64,000 bases of DNA from Prauserella salsuginis (lineage in GTDB: Bacteria; Actinomycetota; Actinomycetes; Mycobacteriales; Pseudonocardiaceae). The notes beneath the pieces were generated by a model. That model did no database searches. It saw only the letters and a list, made by a program, of their open reading frames with translations, and was not told the DNA's origin. Below, piece after piece: positions 54,510 to 63,378 of this stretch; positions within the stretch are counted from its first letter, which is position 1, and each line of letters opens with the position of its first letter. Where the stretch lies: assembly GCF_024648885.1 (NCBI RefSeq), contig NZ_JANBBF010000010.1:310001-374000 (forward strand), in the 5' to 3' direction. The translations under genes were made by a program, and so were the position numbers.

Positions 54510-55154
54510 ATGCTGACCGTTCGTACCTATCGCAGCGGCGATCGGGTCGCGGTACGCGAGTTGTTCGCATTCGCGGGCCGCGGATCCCCGACGGAGTCGC
54601 TGTGGGGCGATCCGGTGTCGGAGGCGGCCGTCTACCTCGACCCGTACCTGGACGCCGTGCCGGGCTCGGTGTGGCTGGCCGAACGCGACGACCGGCTCGT
54701 CGGATATCTCGTCGGTTGCCCTTCCTCCGACCTGATGCCGGGTGAGGACGCGAGGTTGGCGTCCGCGATCCGGCAGCACCGCCTGCTGCGGAACCCCGCT
54801 GCGCGGCGCTTCTTCGCCCGCAGCGTGCGCGACATGGCCGTCGCCAAGCTCCGCGGTCGCCGCACGGCGGGGGAACTGCACGACGAGCGCTGGCCCGCTC
54901 ACCTGCACATCAACGTCGCGGAGACCGCCCGTGGCAGCGGTGCCGCGGAAGGCCTGATGCGGCACTTCCTTTCCCAGCTGAAGGAGCAGGACGTGCCTGG
55001 GTGTTACCTGCAGACGGTCGTGGAGAACGACCGCGCCGTCCGGTTCTTCCGGCGGATGGGGTTCACGCCGCACGGCGAGGCCGTACCGGTGCCCGGTGTT
55101 CGCTACCGCGGCAAGCCGGTGCACCAGCTCACGATGGTGCGTTCCACCGGCTGA
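54510..55154 (+). CDS. GNAT-family N-acetyltransferase
   Basis: A 214-residue acetyltransferase. The acetyl-CoA-binding segment is HINVAETARGSGAAEGLMRHFLSQLKEQ and the C-terminal part has the usual ENDRAVRFFRRMGF. It probably acetylates a small molecule or protein amine; substrate unknown. The ATG at 54510 is preferred for GCGAGGTG 7 nt upstream; ATG 54504 is also possible. Confidence 0.85.
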   Translation: MLTVRTYRSGDRVAVRELFAFAGRGSPTESLWGDPVSEAAVYLDPYLDAVPGSVWLAERDDRLVGYLVGCPSSDLMPGEDARLASAIRQHRLLRNPAARRFFARSVRDMAVAKLRGRRTAGELHDERWPAHLHINVAETARGSGAAEGLMRHFLSQLKEQDVPGCYLQTVVENDRAVRFFRRMGFTPHGEAVPVPGVRYRGKPVHQLTMVRSTG

Positions 55155-55156
55155 GC

Positions 55157-55882
55157 TCAGCCGGTCAGACGCCTGCGGAGCGCGGCGAGCCCCGACTTCG
55201 GCAGGCCGCCCTCGAGCAGGAAGTCGGGCATGCGCAGGTGGGCGACCGTGGCCGCGATCGATTCCTCGATCGTCGTGCCGTGGTCGGCGAGGAGGCCGGT
55301 GACGGCGGTGAGCTGATCTCGCACGCCCTCGCCCGGATTCTCGGCGTCGAACCGTGGTTGCAGTCGCCCGTAACTCAGCAGGTAATCGGCACAGATCTCG
55401 TCGGCGGTCGCACCGGCGAACGCGAGCAGTACCAGTGTCACGAGCCCGGTCCTGTCCTTGCCGGCCGCGCAATGGATCGCCACCCCGCCGGGTGCCGCGG
55501 TGGCGACGGCACGAACCGCAGCGACGACCGCGTGCGGGTGTTCGTCGAGCATGGCGGTGTAGTGCAGTGGGGAGGCGAGGCCGTCGATCCGTTGCCAACG
55601 GTCGTGGAACGGCGTGCCGACCGGTTCCACCGGCACTGGGACCGTTGCGATGCCGTCGGGCCGGTGTGCCCGGTCGGACGTCCGCTCGCACGGGTCCCGC
55701 AGATCCACGATCGTGCGAACGCCGTGTTCCCATGCGGCCGCCCACCCGGCCTCGGTCAGTGTCGTCGGTTCGTCCATCCGGATGACGGCGCCCGGTGTCA
55801 TGTCGCCGAGTCCGCCCAGGTCGCGGACGTTCACGCAGCCGTCCCAGGCGAGGTTCCTGTCGCACGCAACGCCGTTGGTCAT
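55157..55882 (-). CDS. Dual-specificity-like tyrosine/phosphoinositide phosphatase
   Basis: A 241-residue phosphatase of the Tyr-phosphatase-3 type. The active-site loop is HCAAGKDRTG with the nucleophilic Cys and catalytic Arg. N-terminal features NVRDLGGLG and IVDLRDPCER match the family (as in mycobacterial PtpB-like enzymes). The start is uncertain; ATG 55882 gives the usual N-terminus, and a GTG at 55972 would add 30 residues. It may dephosphorylate Tyr, Ser/Thr or lipid substrates. Confidence 0.85.
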   Translation of the reverse strand: MTNGVACDRNLAWDGCVNVRDLGGLGDMTPGAVIRMDEPTTLTEAGWAAAWEHGVRTIVDLRDPCERTSDRAHRPDGIATVPVPVEPVGTPFHDRWQRIDGLASPLHYTAMLDEHPHAVVAAVRAVATAAPGGVAIHCAAGKDRTGLVTLVLLAFAGATADEICADYLLSYGRLQPRFDAENPGEGVRDQLTAVTGLLADHGTTIEESIAATVAHLRMPDFLLEGGLPKSGLAALRRRLTG

Positions 55883-55995
55883 GTGCGGGGGACGCGCGGC
55901 ACGGGGCATGGGTTGAGTGGCAGCCGCGGATGCACCGTGGCGGGTGCTCGTCGCGCCCGGGTCGGGTGACACGGGACCGGGCGGCTACGGCCGGA

Positions 55996-56454
55996 TCAGA
56001 GTCTCAGCTGCAGCAGCCTCGGCGACACGGCGAACCCTCGGCGTTCGTACGCCGTGACGGCACGTTCGCTCGAATGCACCGTCACCGATTCGAGGCCCAG
56101 TTCGCGTGCCCGGGCCAGTGCCGCTTCGATGAGCCGGTCCCCGTGCCCCGCCGATCGGTGCTCCGGCGCGACGTAGACGCATTGCAGATCGCCCGTCACC
56201 CGGTCGGTCGACCGCGGTGACGGCACCCGCGGTTGCAGCGCCAGCCACGCCATGCCGATGACCGTCCCGCCCCGCAGCATGATCAGTGGCTGGTGCGCCT
56301 CGGCGTGCGCCCGCGCCCACGTGACGAATGCCGTGACGAACGCGTCCCGCGTCGTGTCCGGTTCGTCGCCGCGATCGATCACCCAGCGCCAGCGCATGTC
56401 TGCAAGCAACGGCAGCTCGTCGTCGCGTGCCGTACGGATCGTCACCTCGTCCAT
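55996..56454 (-). CDS. GNAT-family N-acetyltransferase
   Basis: A 152-residue acetyltransferase with the typical cofactor region LQCVYVAPEHRSAGHGDRLIEAALARARELGL and the closing SSERAVTAYERRGFAVS. Start at ATG 56454 is the best fit, with ATG 56463 three codons earlier as an alternative; no clear Shine-Dalgarno is visible. Substrate unknown. Confidence 0.83.
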   Translation of the reverse strand: MDEVTIRTARDDELPLLADMRWRWVIDRGDEPDTTRDAFVTAFVTWARAHAEAHQPLIMLRGGTVIGMAWLALQPRVPSPRSTDRVTGDLQCVYVAPEHRSAGHGDRLIEAALARARELGLESVTVHSSERAVTAYERRGFAVSPRLLQLRL

Positions 56455-56541
56455 GCCCGGCATTCTCGCGGCACCGGAATTGTCGGACGTCGCGAGTAGC
56501 GTCACCGGCGACCATCGGTGGTGGAGCGGAAGGGGGCTGTC

Positions 56542-57519
56542 GTGCCGGACGGTGACGGGAACGTGGACCGCGACGGAGAGCTAGACGGAGATCTGGGCGG
56601 CGACGGAGATCCGGGCGGGAGTCTGCGCGGCAAGGTGGCCCTGGTGGCCGGGGCGACGCGCGGTGCGGGCCGTGGGATCGCCGCGGCGCTGGGCGAGTCG
56701 GGGGCGACCGTGATCTGCACCGGGCGCAGCTCGCGCGCCGGTAACACGGCGTCGGACTACGACCGTCCCGAGACGATCGAGGAGACCGCCGAGCTGGTCA
56801 CCTCGCTGGGCGGCACGGGTGTGCCCGTCCAGGTCGATCACCTCGAACACGACAGCGTCCGCGCGCTCGCAGACCGGGTCCGCGGCGAATTCGGGCACCT
56901 CGACGTGCTGGTCAACGACATCTGGGGCGGCGAGGAACTGACGGGCGGCCCGCCGCAGTGGGACACGCCGATCTGGCGTCTCGACCTCGAGGCCGGGCTG
57001 CGCATGCTGCGACTCGCCGTCGAAACGCACCTGGTGACGTCGCATTTCCTGCTGCCACTGCTCATCGAGCGTCCCGGTGGGCTGCTGGTGGAGGTCACCG
57101 ACGGCACCACGGAGATCAACGCCTCGACGTATCGGATCTCGGTGTTCTACGACCTGGCGAAGGCGTCGGTGAACCGGCTGGCCTTCTCCCAGGGGCACGA
57201 ACTCGCACCGCACGGGGGCAGCGCCGTCGCGGTCACGCCGGGATGGATGCGCTCGGAGATGATGCTGGAGCACTTCGGCGTCACCGAGGACAGCTGGCGT
57301 GACGCGCTGAACCCGGAACGTGCCGACGGACCGGTCGCGCCCGCGGACTTCTCGGAGTCCGAGACCCCGCGGTTCGTCGGGCGCGGCATCGCCGCGCTGG
57401 CCGCCGATGCGGATCGCGCACGTTGGAATCAGCGTTCGGTCACCGCCGGCGACCTGGCACGCGAGTACTGCGTCACCGACGTCGACGGAACCCGCCCCGA
57501 CGCCTGGGCGAGGTGGTGA
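56542..57519 (+). CDS. Short-chain dehydrogenase/reductase with an acidic N-terminal tail
   Basis: A 325-residue SDR. NAD(P)-binding motif VAGATRGAGRGIA, NDIWGG in place of the usual NNAG, and the active-site region with YRISVFYDLAKAS (Tyr and Lys of YxxxK are FYDLAK here). The first 30 residues are a Gly/Asp repeat (DGDGNVDRDGELDGDLGGDGD) encoded by a GACGGAGATCTGGG-like DNA repeat. The GTG at 56542 follows AAGGGGG. Substrate unknown. Confidence 0.8.
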   Translation: MPDGDGNVDRDGELDGDLGGDGDPGGSLRGKVALVAGATRGAGRGIAAALGESGATVICTGRSSRAGNTASDYDRPETIEETAELVTSLGGTGVPVQVDHLEHDSVRALADRVRGEFGHLDVLVNDIWGGEELTGGPPQWDTPIWRLDLEAGLRMLRLAVETHLVTSHFLLPLLIERPGGLLVEVTDGTTEINASTYRISVFYDLAKASVNRLAFSQGHELAPHGGSAVAVTPGWMRSEMMLEHFGVTEDSWRDALNPERADGPVAPADFSESETPRFVGRGIAALAADADRARWNQRSVTAGDLAREYCVTDVDGTRPDAWARW

Positions 57520-57537
57520 GGTGCCGACGGCGGCCCC

Positions 57538-58329
57538 TCACGGCGGCAGGAACCGCTTCGCGAGGCCGGAGGCCAACCACGGCTTGCGGCCGTAGGCCAC
57601 GACCTTCCCGGTGAGAGCGGCGCGCGTCGGGTTTCCTCGGCCGTACACCAACAGCAGCCACGTGGCCGGGTCGGCGGAGATGCGTACGTGCGGACGGCCG
57701 CTCTCGCCGATGGTCAGTGCGCCGTCCCGGAAGGAGTAGATCTGCATGGGGCCGCCGCGCAGCCGCACGTGGTAGGTCGCCGTGTGGCCCGCCGCGGCGT
57801 CGCGGTCGATCCAGCCGGGCATGACCTGGTGCATGCCGGTCAGCACCATCGGCACGTGCTCGGGGTCGATCGGCCACGACCTGCCCAGCGCGGTTGCGAT
57901 GTCGTGGCCGTGGACGATGAACTCGCCGAGCAGCGTGCCGAGCGAACGGTCGACGCGGATCTCCTGGTCGCCGTCGAACATCATTCGCGCGTCCGGGCCG
58001 AGTTCGTCGATCGTGGTGAGGAAGTCGTCGAGATCGGCCCGCAGCAGACCGGCCAGTGTCCCGAGGTCGTCGGTGGGCAGCGATGCGATCTGCTGTTCGT
58101 TGAAGTCGGGCAGGTCGGCAGCCCGCGACGGCCACGCGCCCTGCCCACGGGCGAGGTCGCGGTAGCGCCGCGGCTCCATCGCGACGTGACCGAAGACGTC
58201 GGCGATCGTCCACGGTGGAGTGGCGGGCACAGGGACGGCCGGGTCGAGAACCGACAACGCTAGGTCGATGAACTGTTGCGCGGCGGTTCGGGCGGCTTCG
58301 GCCGTGGGTTCCACGGTCGGTTCGAGCAT
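57538..58329 (-). CDS. TIGR03083-type maleylpyruvate-isomerase-like protein
   Basis: A 263-residue protein with an N-terminal DinB/MDMPI-like helical domain (TPPWTIADVFGHVAMEPRRYRDLARG; LLGEFIVHGHDIATALG) and a C-terminal SCP2-like domain (MQIYSFRDGALTIGESGRPHVRISADPATWLLLVYGRG). It may be a mycothiol-dependent enzyme, by family analogy. The start ATG 58329 is chosen from the typical MLEPTVEPTA N-terminus. Confidence 0.82.
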   Translation of the reverse strand: MLEPTVEPTAEAARTAAQQFIDLALSVLDPAVPVPATPPWTIADVFGHVAMEPRRYRDLARGQGAWPSRAADLPDFNEQQIASLPTDDLGTLAGLLRADLDDFLTTIDELGPDARMMFDGDQEIRVDRSLGTLLGEFIVHGHDIATALGRSWPIDPEHVPMVLTGMHQVMPGWIDRDAAAGHTATYHVRLRGGPMQIYSFRDGALTIGESGRPHVRISADPATWLLLVYGRGNPTRAALTGKVVAYGRKPWLASGLAKRFLPP

Positions 58330-58447
58330 GACTGCGGGCACTCCCGGGTTCCGGTGGGCACGGCGTCGTGAACTGCGTCGAACCGTATCGGACACGCCGA
58401 TGTCGGACTAGGGTCGCTGGTCACCGCCGAGTACGGGTGAGGAGACG

Positions 58448-58999
58448 ATGTCGATGTCCGATGTAGACGTGGACGAGCAAGGCAGGACCGAGCCACCACT
58501 CGAAGGTGGCGAGGAGGATCAGCTCCTCGGCTTTCTCGACTACCAACGGCAGACGCTCGAATGGAAGTGTTCGCGGCTGGGTGCGGACGCGCTGCGGCGG
58601 ACGACATCGGCCTCCGCGGTGACCCTCGGCGGACTACTCAAGCACATGGCCTTCGTCGAGAACCACTGGTTCGCGCGCAGGCTGCACGGACTGCCCGCCG
58701 AGCCGCCGTGGGACGAGGTGGACTGGAGCCGGAACCCGGACTGGGAATGGTGCAGCGCCGCCCGCGACACGCCGGAGGAGCTGTTCGGACTGTGGAAGGA
58801 CACTGTGGACAGCTCCCGCAGGCTGGCCGCTGAGGCGATCGCCGACGGAGGGTTCGAGCGGCTCGCCGAGACGCCCTGGCCGGACGGCCGCGCGCCGAAC
58901 CTGCGGTGGATCCTGCTCCACATGATCGAGGAGTACGCCCGCCACAACGGCCATGCCGACCTGCTGCGCGAGGCCATCGACGGGGAGACCGGCGAATGA
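58448..58999 (+). CDS. DinB-family (DUF664) protein
   Basis: A 183-residue protein of the DinB/YfiT fold. The helix FLDYQRQTLEWKCSRLGADALRRTTSASAVTLGGLLKHMAFVENHWF and the C-terminal ILLHMIEEYARHNGHADLLREAIDGETG carry the metal-ligand histidines. It starts at ATG 58448 (ATG 58454 possible) after GAGGAGACG. Its stop overlaps the ATG of the VOC pseudogene. It is a relative of the DinB gene at 28383. Confidence 0.87.
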   Translation: MSMSDVDVDEQGRTEPPLEGGEEDQLLGFLDYQRQTLEWKCSRLGADALRRTTSASAVTLGGLLKHMAFVENHWFARRLHGLPAEPPWDEVDWSRNPDWEWCSAARDTPEELFGLWKDTVDSSRRLAAEAIADGGFERLAETPWPDGRAPNLRWILLHMIEEYARHNGHADLLREAIDGETGE

Positions 59000-59471
59000 C
59001 CCGAACGGGGGCCCTGCACCACCTGGAACTGTGGGTCGATGACCTCGCCGGGGCCGAACGCGAGTGGGGTTGGTTGCTCGGCGAACTCGGATACGTGTGC
59101 TCCGACCACTGGCGCGACGGACAGAGTTGGCGTCACGACACGGCCGGGTACGTCGTGCTGGAGGCGGGGCCCGACCGTTCCGGAACGCACGATCGGAGTA
59201 CGGCCGAGGCCGGTCTCGCCTCCCCGCCGAACGTCAACCGTGGCGGATGGTCACTCTGAGATGGGTGGTGGCGGGAGACGGGTGGGCGAATCACGTCGCG
59301 TTCTGGGCGGGCGGGCGCGGCGACGTGGACCGGCTCGCCGCCGAAGGAGCCGCCCACGGCTGGCGGCTGTTGTTCGCCGATCGGCACCCGTACGCGGGCG
59401 GTCCCGATCACTACGCCGCGTTCCTCGAGAACAGCGAGGGCTTCGAGGTCGAACTCGTCGCCGAGTCGTGA
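58996..59471 (+). pseudogene. VOC-family gene split by a frameshift
   Basis: The first frame (58996-59259) encodes MTRTGALHHLELWVDDLAGAEREWGWLLGELGY and continues to GPDRSGTHDR, then leaves the family pattern and stops. A second frame (to 59471) encodes the matching C-terminal half (NHVAFWAGGRGDVDRLAAEGAAHGWRLLFADRHPYAGGPDHYAAFLENSEGFEVELV). The junction region (59190-59290) seems to contain extra or altered sequence. A sequencing error is an alternative to a real mutation. Confidence 0.7.
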
Positions 59472-59557
59472 ACCGGTCACGCCGGCCGTGGATACGCGTC
59501 AGTGTGTCGGCATGTCGGTGAGGTGCGGTGGTCGGGGACGGGTGCGGCAACGGGCCC

Positions 59558-59632
59558 CGCAACACGGCCCCTGGAACCCGCAACACGGCCCCTGGAACCC
59601 GCAACACGGCCCCTGGAACCCGCAACACGGGC
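59558..59632. repeat. 21-nt-period repeat, family A, near-perfect array
   Basis: Units start at 59558, 59579 and 59600 with no differences, plus a partial copy from 59621. Core CGCAACACGGCCCCTGGAAC. Confidence 0.95.
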
Positions 59633-59714
59633 TCGAAAGCACGGTCGCGCGGCCAGCGTGCCGGTCAGGCTGGTCGGGCGACGGGCGGGAACAACACGAG
59701 GACTGGAGGCGAAT

Positions 59715-59734
59715 ACTCACCCGGATGGGTGAGT
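59715..59734 (+). terminator. Hairpin ACTCACCC/GGGTGAGT
   Basis: 8-bp perfect stem with tetraloop GGAT, followed by TTGG. Probably ends upstream transcription. Confidence 0.5.
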
Positions 59735-59812
59735 TTGGTGAGTGCGCGTCATTGAGGGCCGCGAGGCCGCTCTTCCCCCATGCGCACCCTCCCTCCCCCA
59801 GGGGGTCGCGCC

Positions 59813-59849
59813 GGCGCCGGCCCTTGGACCCCCAGCAAGGGCCGGCGCC
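59813..59849. terminator. GC-rich 14-bp hairpin
   Basis: GGCGCCGGCCCTTG pairs perfectly with CAAGGGCCGGCGCC over a 9-nt loop; no T-run. Confidence 0.5.
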
Positions 59850-60220
59850 CCCTCACTTCGCTGTCCCCGCCTCTCCCCGTCCCCACTTCTCCCCGTCCCC
59901 TTCCCCGGCGCCGGCTCGTTCGGTCTCAGCTCTGACCGCGGGAGAGGTGTTCGCAGGGTGACGACGGCGTCGCGGTGGGTCGGGTTTCCGCGAGGTGGCG
60001 GCATTCGAGGTACATGTCACAGTGTGTCACTGGATCGCCGGAGTATGCTGGAGTGTCCACGAAAACGCCTGGTCACCGTGTCAACCCGGCTGCGTTCGTA
60101 CTCGGCCGAGACGGCGCGAAGGGGCTAGTGTTCCTGTGCGCGGCCACTATCCTGGCGGCCAGGTGCGCCGGGAAGTCTGGTCGGCAATGGTCTTGACCGC
60201 TGCCTTCCCCTGGAGTGTGA

Positions 60221-61537
60221 ATGTCGCAATCGTCTTCCCACGACTACGACACGTTTGGTCGCGGATCGTGGTCGGAGACCCGCCGAATCGGTGACATCCT
60301 GCGTAAGGAGACCGTCGGCGGCGCGCTGCTGATCATCGGTGCCGTGGTTGCCCTGCTGTGGGCGAACTCGCCCTGGTCAGAGGCGTATCAGTCCATGGTG
60401 TCGTACAAGATCGGCCCCGAATCGCTGCACCTGGACCTGACGATCTCCCACTGGGCCGCCGACGGCCTGCTGGCCATCTTCTTCTTCGTCGTCGGGCTCG
60501 AGCTCAAACGCGAGTTCGTCGCGGGCGACCTGCGGGACATCCGTAAGGCGATCGTTCCCGTCGTCGCCGCGATCGGCGGTGTCGTCGCGCCGGCCCTGAT
60601 CTACGTCGCCTTCAACATCGGCGGCGCCACGCAGGGCTGGGCCATCCCGACGGCCACCGACATCGCGTTCGCCGTGGCGATCCTCGCGGTCGCCGGGCCG
60701 TTCCTGCCCGCCGCGCTGCGCATGTTCCTGCTGACGCTCGCCGTCGTCGACGACCTCATCGCGATCCTGATCATCGCGATCTTCTTCACCGACGACCTGG
60801 CGATCGGCCCGCTGCTGCTGGCGCTCGTCCCGCTGGGCATCTTCACCTTCCTGGTGCAGAAACGGGTGCGCTCGTGGTATCTGCTGCTGCCGCTGGCCAT
60901 CGTCACCTGGGCGCTCGTGCACGCCTCCGGTGTCCACGCGACCATCGCGGGCGTCGCGCTCGGCATGGTCGTGCCGGTGATCCGCAGCGAGCGGGCCGGC
61001 GGCCCGGACGCCGGCCCTGGTCTCGCCGAGCACTTCGAGCACCGTTTCCGCCCGCTGTCGGCCGGTGTGGCGGTGCCGATCTTCGCCTTCATGGCGGCAG
61101 GCGTTCCGATCGGCGGCCTGTCCGGCCTGGTCGAAGCCTGGCAGGAGCCGGTCTCGCTCGGCGTCATGACCGGCCTCGTGCTCGGTAAGACCATCGGCAT
61201 CGTCGGCGGCGCGTGGCTCGCCACGAAAATCACCCGCGGCCGCATGGCCGAAGGGCTCAATTGGGTCGACGCCGTCGGTCTCGCCCTGCTCGGCGGTATC
61301 GGCTTCACGGTGAGTCTGCTCATCGGCGAACTCGCCTTCGGGGTGGGCACGCCGGAGGACGACCACGTCCGCATCGCGATCCTCTCCGGTTCGATCCTCG
61401 CCGCCGTGCTGGGCACCATCGTGCTCAGGGCCCGCAACCGCGTGTACAAGCGGCTGCACGAGATCGAGAACCGCGACGAGGACGCCGACGGCGTGCCGGA
61501 CGTCTACCAGACCGGGAGCGACGACTCGTCGAAGTGA
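60221..61537 (+). CDS. nhaA: Na+/H+ antiporter NhaA
   Basis: A 438-residue inner-membrane antiporter with about twelve helices. The ion-binding pair Asp177-Asp178 lies in [12 protein letters not shown]. Other family landmarks are [11 protein letters not shown] and [13 protein letters not shown]. It exports Na+ or Li+ in exchange for protons and helps survival at high pH or salt. Start ATG 60221 follows TGGAG. Acidic C-terminal tail. Confidence 0.95.
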   Translation: MSQSSSHDYDTFGRGSWSETRRIGDILRKETVGGALLIIGAVVALLWANSPWSEAYQSMVSYKIGPESLHLDLTISHWAADGLLAIFFFVVGLELKREFVAGDLRDIRKAIVPVVAAIGGVVAPALIYVAFNIGGATQGWAIPTATDIAFAVAILAVAGPFLPAALRMFLLTLAVVDDLIAILIIAIFFTDDLAIGPLLLALVPLGIFTFLVQKRVRSWYLLLPLAIVTWALVHASGVHATIAGVALGMVVPVIRSERAGGPDAGPGLAEHFEHRFRPLSAGVAVPIFAFMAAGVPIGGLSGLVEAWQEPVSLGVMTGLVLGKTIGIVGGAWLATKITRGRMAEGLNWVDAVGLALLGGIGFTVSLLIGELAFGVGTPEDDHVRIAILSGSILAAVLGTIVLRARNRVYKRLHEIENRDEDADGVPDVYQTGSDDSSK

Positions 61538-61545
61538 CACCCACC

Positions 61546-61585
61546 CGCGGCCCCGGACAGCCCCTCGAGGGTGTCCGGGGCCGCG
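61546..61585 (+). terminator. Terminator of nhaA
   Basis: 14-bp perfect stem CGCGGCCCCGGACA/TGTCCGGGGCCGCG, 12-nt loop. Confidence 0.75.
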
Positions 61586-61643
61586 TCGTGTCCGAGGGTT
61601 CTGTGGGTCGCTGCCGCGGGGTGTGTCCGGCAGACTCACCCGG

Positions 61644-62279
61644 GTGACGACCCACAGCACGCGTTGGCAGCGGTACTGGGACTCCCACGCCGACGACTAC
61701 GACCGGCAGATGACCAGATGGGAACGCAAGCTCTTCGGTGATTCCCGAGAGTGGGCAGCGTCGCGGGCGCGGGGCGAGGTGCTCGACGTAGCCGTGGGCA
61801 CGGGACTCAACCTGCCGCTGTACCCGGACGACGTCCGCGTCACCGGCATCGACATCTCCCCGCGCATGCTCGATCGCGCTCGCAGCCGGGCCGAACAGTT
61901 CGGCCGCGACGTGACGCTCCGCCAGGCGGGCGCCGAGGAGTTGCCGTCGCCGGACGACTCGTTCGACACGGTGGTCTGCACGCTCGGGCTGTGCGCGATC
62001 CCCGACCACGACGCCGCGCTCGGTGAAATGGCCCGCGTGCTCCGGCCCGGTGGGCGGTTGATCCTCGTCGACCACGTCGCGGGCACCTCGCGTGTTGTCC
62101 GCGTGCTGCAACGACTACTCGAGGCCGTCACCGTCCGGCAGGCCGGCGAACACTTCCTGCGCCGGCCGTTCGAACTGCTCACGGGGCACGGCTTCGACGT
62201 CGTCGAGCGCGAGCGGTTCAAGGCGGGTCTCGTCGAACGGCTCGTGGCCACGGCCGGGCCGGCGACCGGCTCACCGTAG
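61644..62279 (+). CDS. Class I SAM-dependent methyltransferase
   Basis: A 211-residue methyltransferase. SAM motifs: VLDVAVGTGLNLPLY (motif I), GIDISPRMLDRAR (motif II) and LRPGGRLILVDH. Resembles the UbiE/phosphatidylethanolamine methyltransferase type. Substrate unknown. The GTG at 61644 is chosen for family-like start MTTHSTRWQRYWDSHADDYDR; only a weak -10 (CAGACT) is seen 7 nt upstream. Confidence 0.85.
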   Translation: MTTHSTRWQRYWDSHADDYDRQMTRWERKLFGDSREWAASRARGEVLDVAVGTGLNLPLYPDDVRVTGIDISPRMLDRARSRAEQFGRDVTLRQAGAEELPSPDDSFDTVVCTLGLCAIPDHDAALGEMARVLRPGGRLILVDHVAGTSRVVRVLQRLLEAVTVRQAGEHFLRRPFELLTGHGFDVVERERFKAGLVERLVATAGPATGSP

Positions 62280-62322
62280 GCCCGGCGACGCCCGGTGCCA
62301 CCCGCGGTGACACCGGCCCGCG

Positions 62323-63141
62323 TCACATCGCTCTGAGCACGGGCAGGAGCTGCTCCTCCTCGTGATCTAGGTGTCGTTCGAGTTCGCCGGCGAGCCGTTC
62401 GACCTCGGCACGTGCGGTGTCCCGCAACTCGTCACGCACGGCTGCCTGGATCGCGGCGGTGAGGTCGGCGACCGTTTCGTGTTCGCTGCGCAACCGCGTG
62501 AGGGTGTCTGTCAGCTCCGGGTGCCTGGCGCCGATGGCCGCGAACAGGCCCATGTCCTCGCCGACGTGGTGATTGTGCAGGCCCTGGCACAGCGTCACGC
62601 AGTTGATGCGCAGCTGCACTCCCAGCGTCGGGCCCGAATCGGCCAGTTCCTTCCGGATCCGCTCGAGCTCGCGGCGGAATCCGTCGTGGATGCCCACCAG
62701 TATGTCCGCGAGCGAACCACCGTCCGGTGGGCCGTCGGCGACCGGTGTCAGCGCGACCACCGGCAGGGTTCGCGTGGTCTTGCGCTGGTAGTCCCCGAAG
62801 CCGGGCTCGGCCGCGACGACACGGGCGAACACGGTGTCGCGCTCCTCGCCGTCGAGTACCTCGGCGTGGGCGTCGTAGGTGAACGCGCCGTCCTCGACGG
62901 TCACGCGCGGGTCCGCTTCGATGTTGCGGAACCAGTCGGGATGCCGATCCGAGCCCGCTGCCGAGGCGATCACGAGTACGCGCCCGCCGTCGGGGAAATA
63001 GGCCAGCGGAGTGGTGTGCCGCAGGCCGCTCTTCGCGCCGGTGGTGGTGAGGAGCAACAGTCTGGCGTCGGCGAACATGCCGCCGACACGGCCGCCCGCG
63101 GCACGGAACTCGTCGATGATCGGTCTGTTGAAATCGTTCAT
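62323..63141 (-). CDS. Ddn-like deazaflavin oxidoreductase fused to a hemerythrin domain
   Basis: A 272-residue two-domain protein. Residues 1-135 are a Ddn-type split barrel (LLLLTTTGAKSGLRHTTPLAYFPDGG; GSDRHPDWFRNIEADP; YQRKTTRTLPVVALTP). Residues 140-272 are a hemerythrin-like HHE domain with iron ligands in GIHDGFRRE, GLHNHHVGED and HLDHEEEQLLP. The fusion links F420H2 chemistry with a diiron oxygen- or NO-binding module. The ATG at 63141 is the only start in register with the Ddn N-terminus; the leader forms a long hairpin. Confidence 0.88.
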   Translation of the reverse strand: MNDFNRPIIDEFRAAGGRVGGMFADARLLLLTTTGAKSGLRHTTPLAYFPDGGRVLVIASAAGSDRHPDWFRNIEADPRVTVEDGAFTYDAHAEVLDGEERDTVFARVVAAEPGFGDYQRKTTRTLPVVALTPVADGPPDGGSLADILVGIHDGFRRELERIRKELADSGPTLGVQLRINCVTLCQGLHNHHVGEDMGLFAAIGARHPELTDTLTRLRSEHETVADLTAAIQAAVRDELRDTARAEVERLAGELERHLDHEEEQLLPVLRAM

Positions 63142-63143
63142 GT

Positions 63144-63197
63144 ACGCACTGCTTTCGGAGAGGGCCTGAGGATTCGAACCGTCGAAAAGCAGTGCGT
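63144..63197 (-). promoter_or_regulatory. Leader hairpin of the Ddn-hemerythrin gene with a T-arm-like loop
   Basis: On the minus strand, ACGCACTGCTTTTCG (63197-63183) pairs with CGAAAGCAGTGCGT (63157-63144) apart from one bulged T. The 25-nt loop contains GGTTCGAATCC, identical to a tRNA T-loop with flanks. The hairpin ends 2 nt before the ATG. Confidence 0.6.
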
Positions 63198-63366
63198 CGT
63201 GGCGGGCCCCGCGTTCGTGAGCAGCTCCGGGGCCACCGCGCGATCACGCGATGACCGGGAACCTCTCTCGTGCGTGGCCACGCATGGCCGACCCGGCAGT
63301 CACGATCTCGACGTTAGCCCAGGAGCCACGCGGTCCGCAACGCTCGCGTAAGCGCCGTGCACGTCG

Positions 63367-63372
63367 TAGGCT
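63367..63372 (+). promoter_or_regulatory. -10 element, leaderless type
   Basis: TAGGCT ends 6 nt before the GTG start of lutA. Confidence 0.5.
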
Positions 63373-63378
63373 CGGGGT

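Larger units (their letters stand above)
59635..60220. other. Intergenic region before nhaA
   Basis: About 590 nt with no gene. It contains two hairpins (59715-59734 and 59813-59849), a CAGTG-TGT-CACTG dyad (60020-60032) and possible -10 hexamers TATGCT (60044) and TATCCT (60148). Confidence 0.55.

Noticed and set aside
59558-59632. CRISPR array
   Set aside because: The units are contiguous 21-nt tandem repeats with no unique spacers and no cas genes are present.
60020-60032. CRP-type site before nhaA
   Set aside because: The dyad CAGTG-TGT-CACTG and the surrounding GTCAC direct repeats do not fit TGTGA-N6-TCACA.
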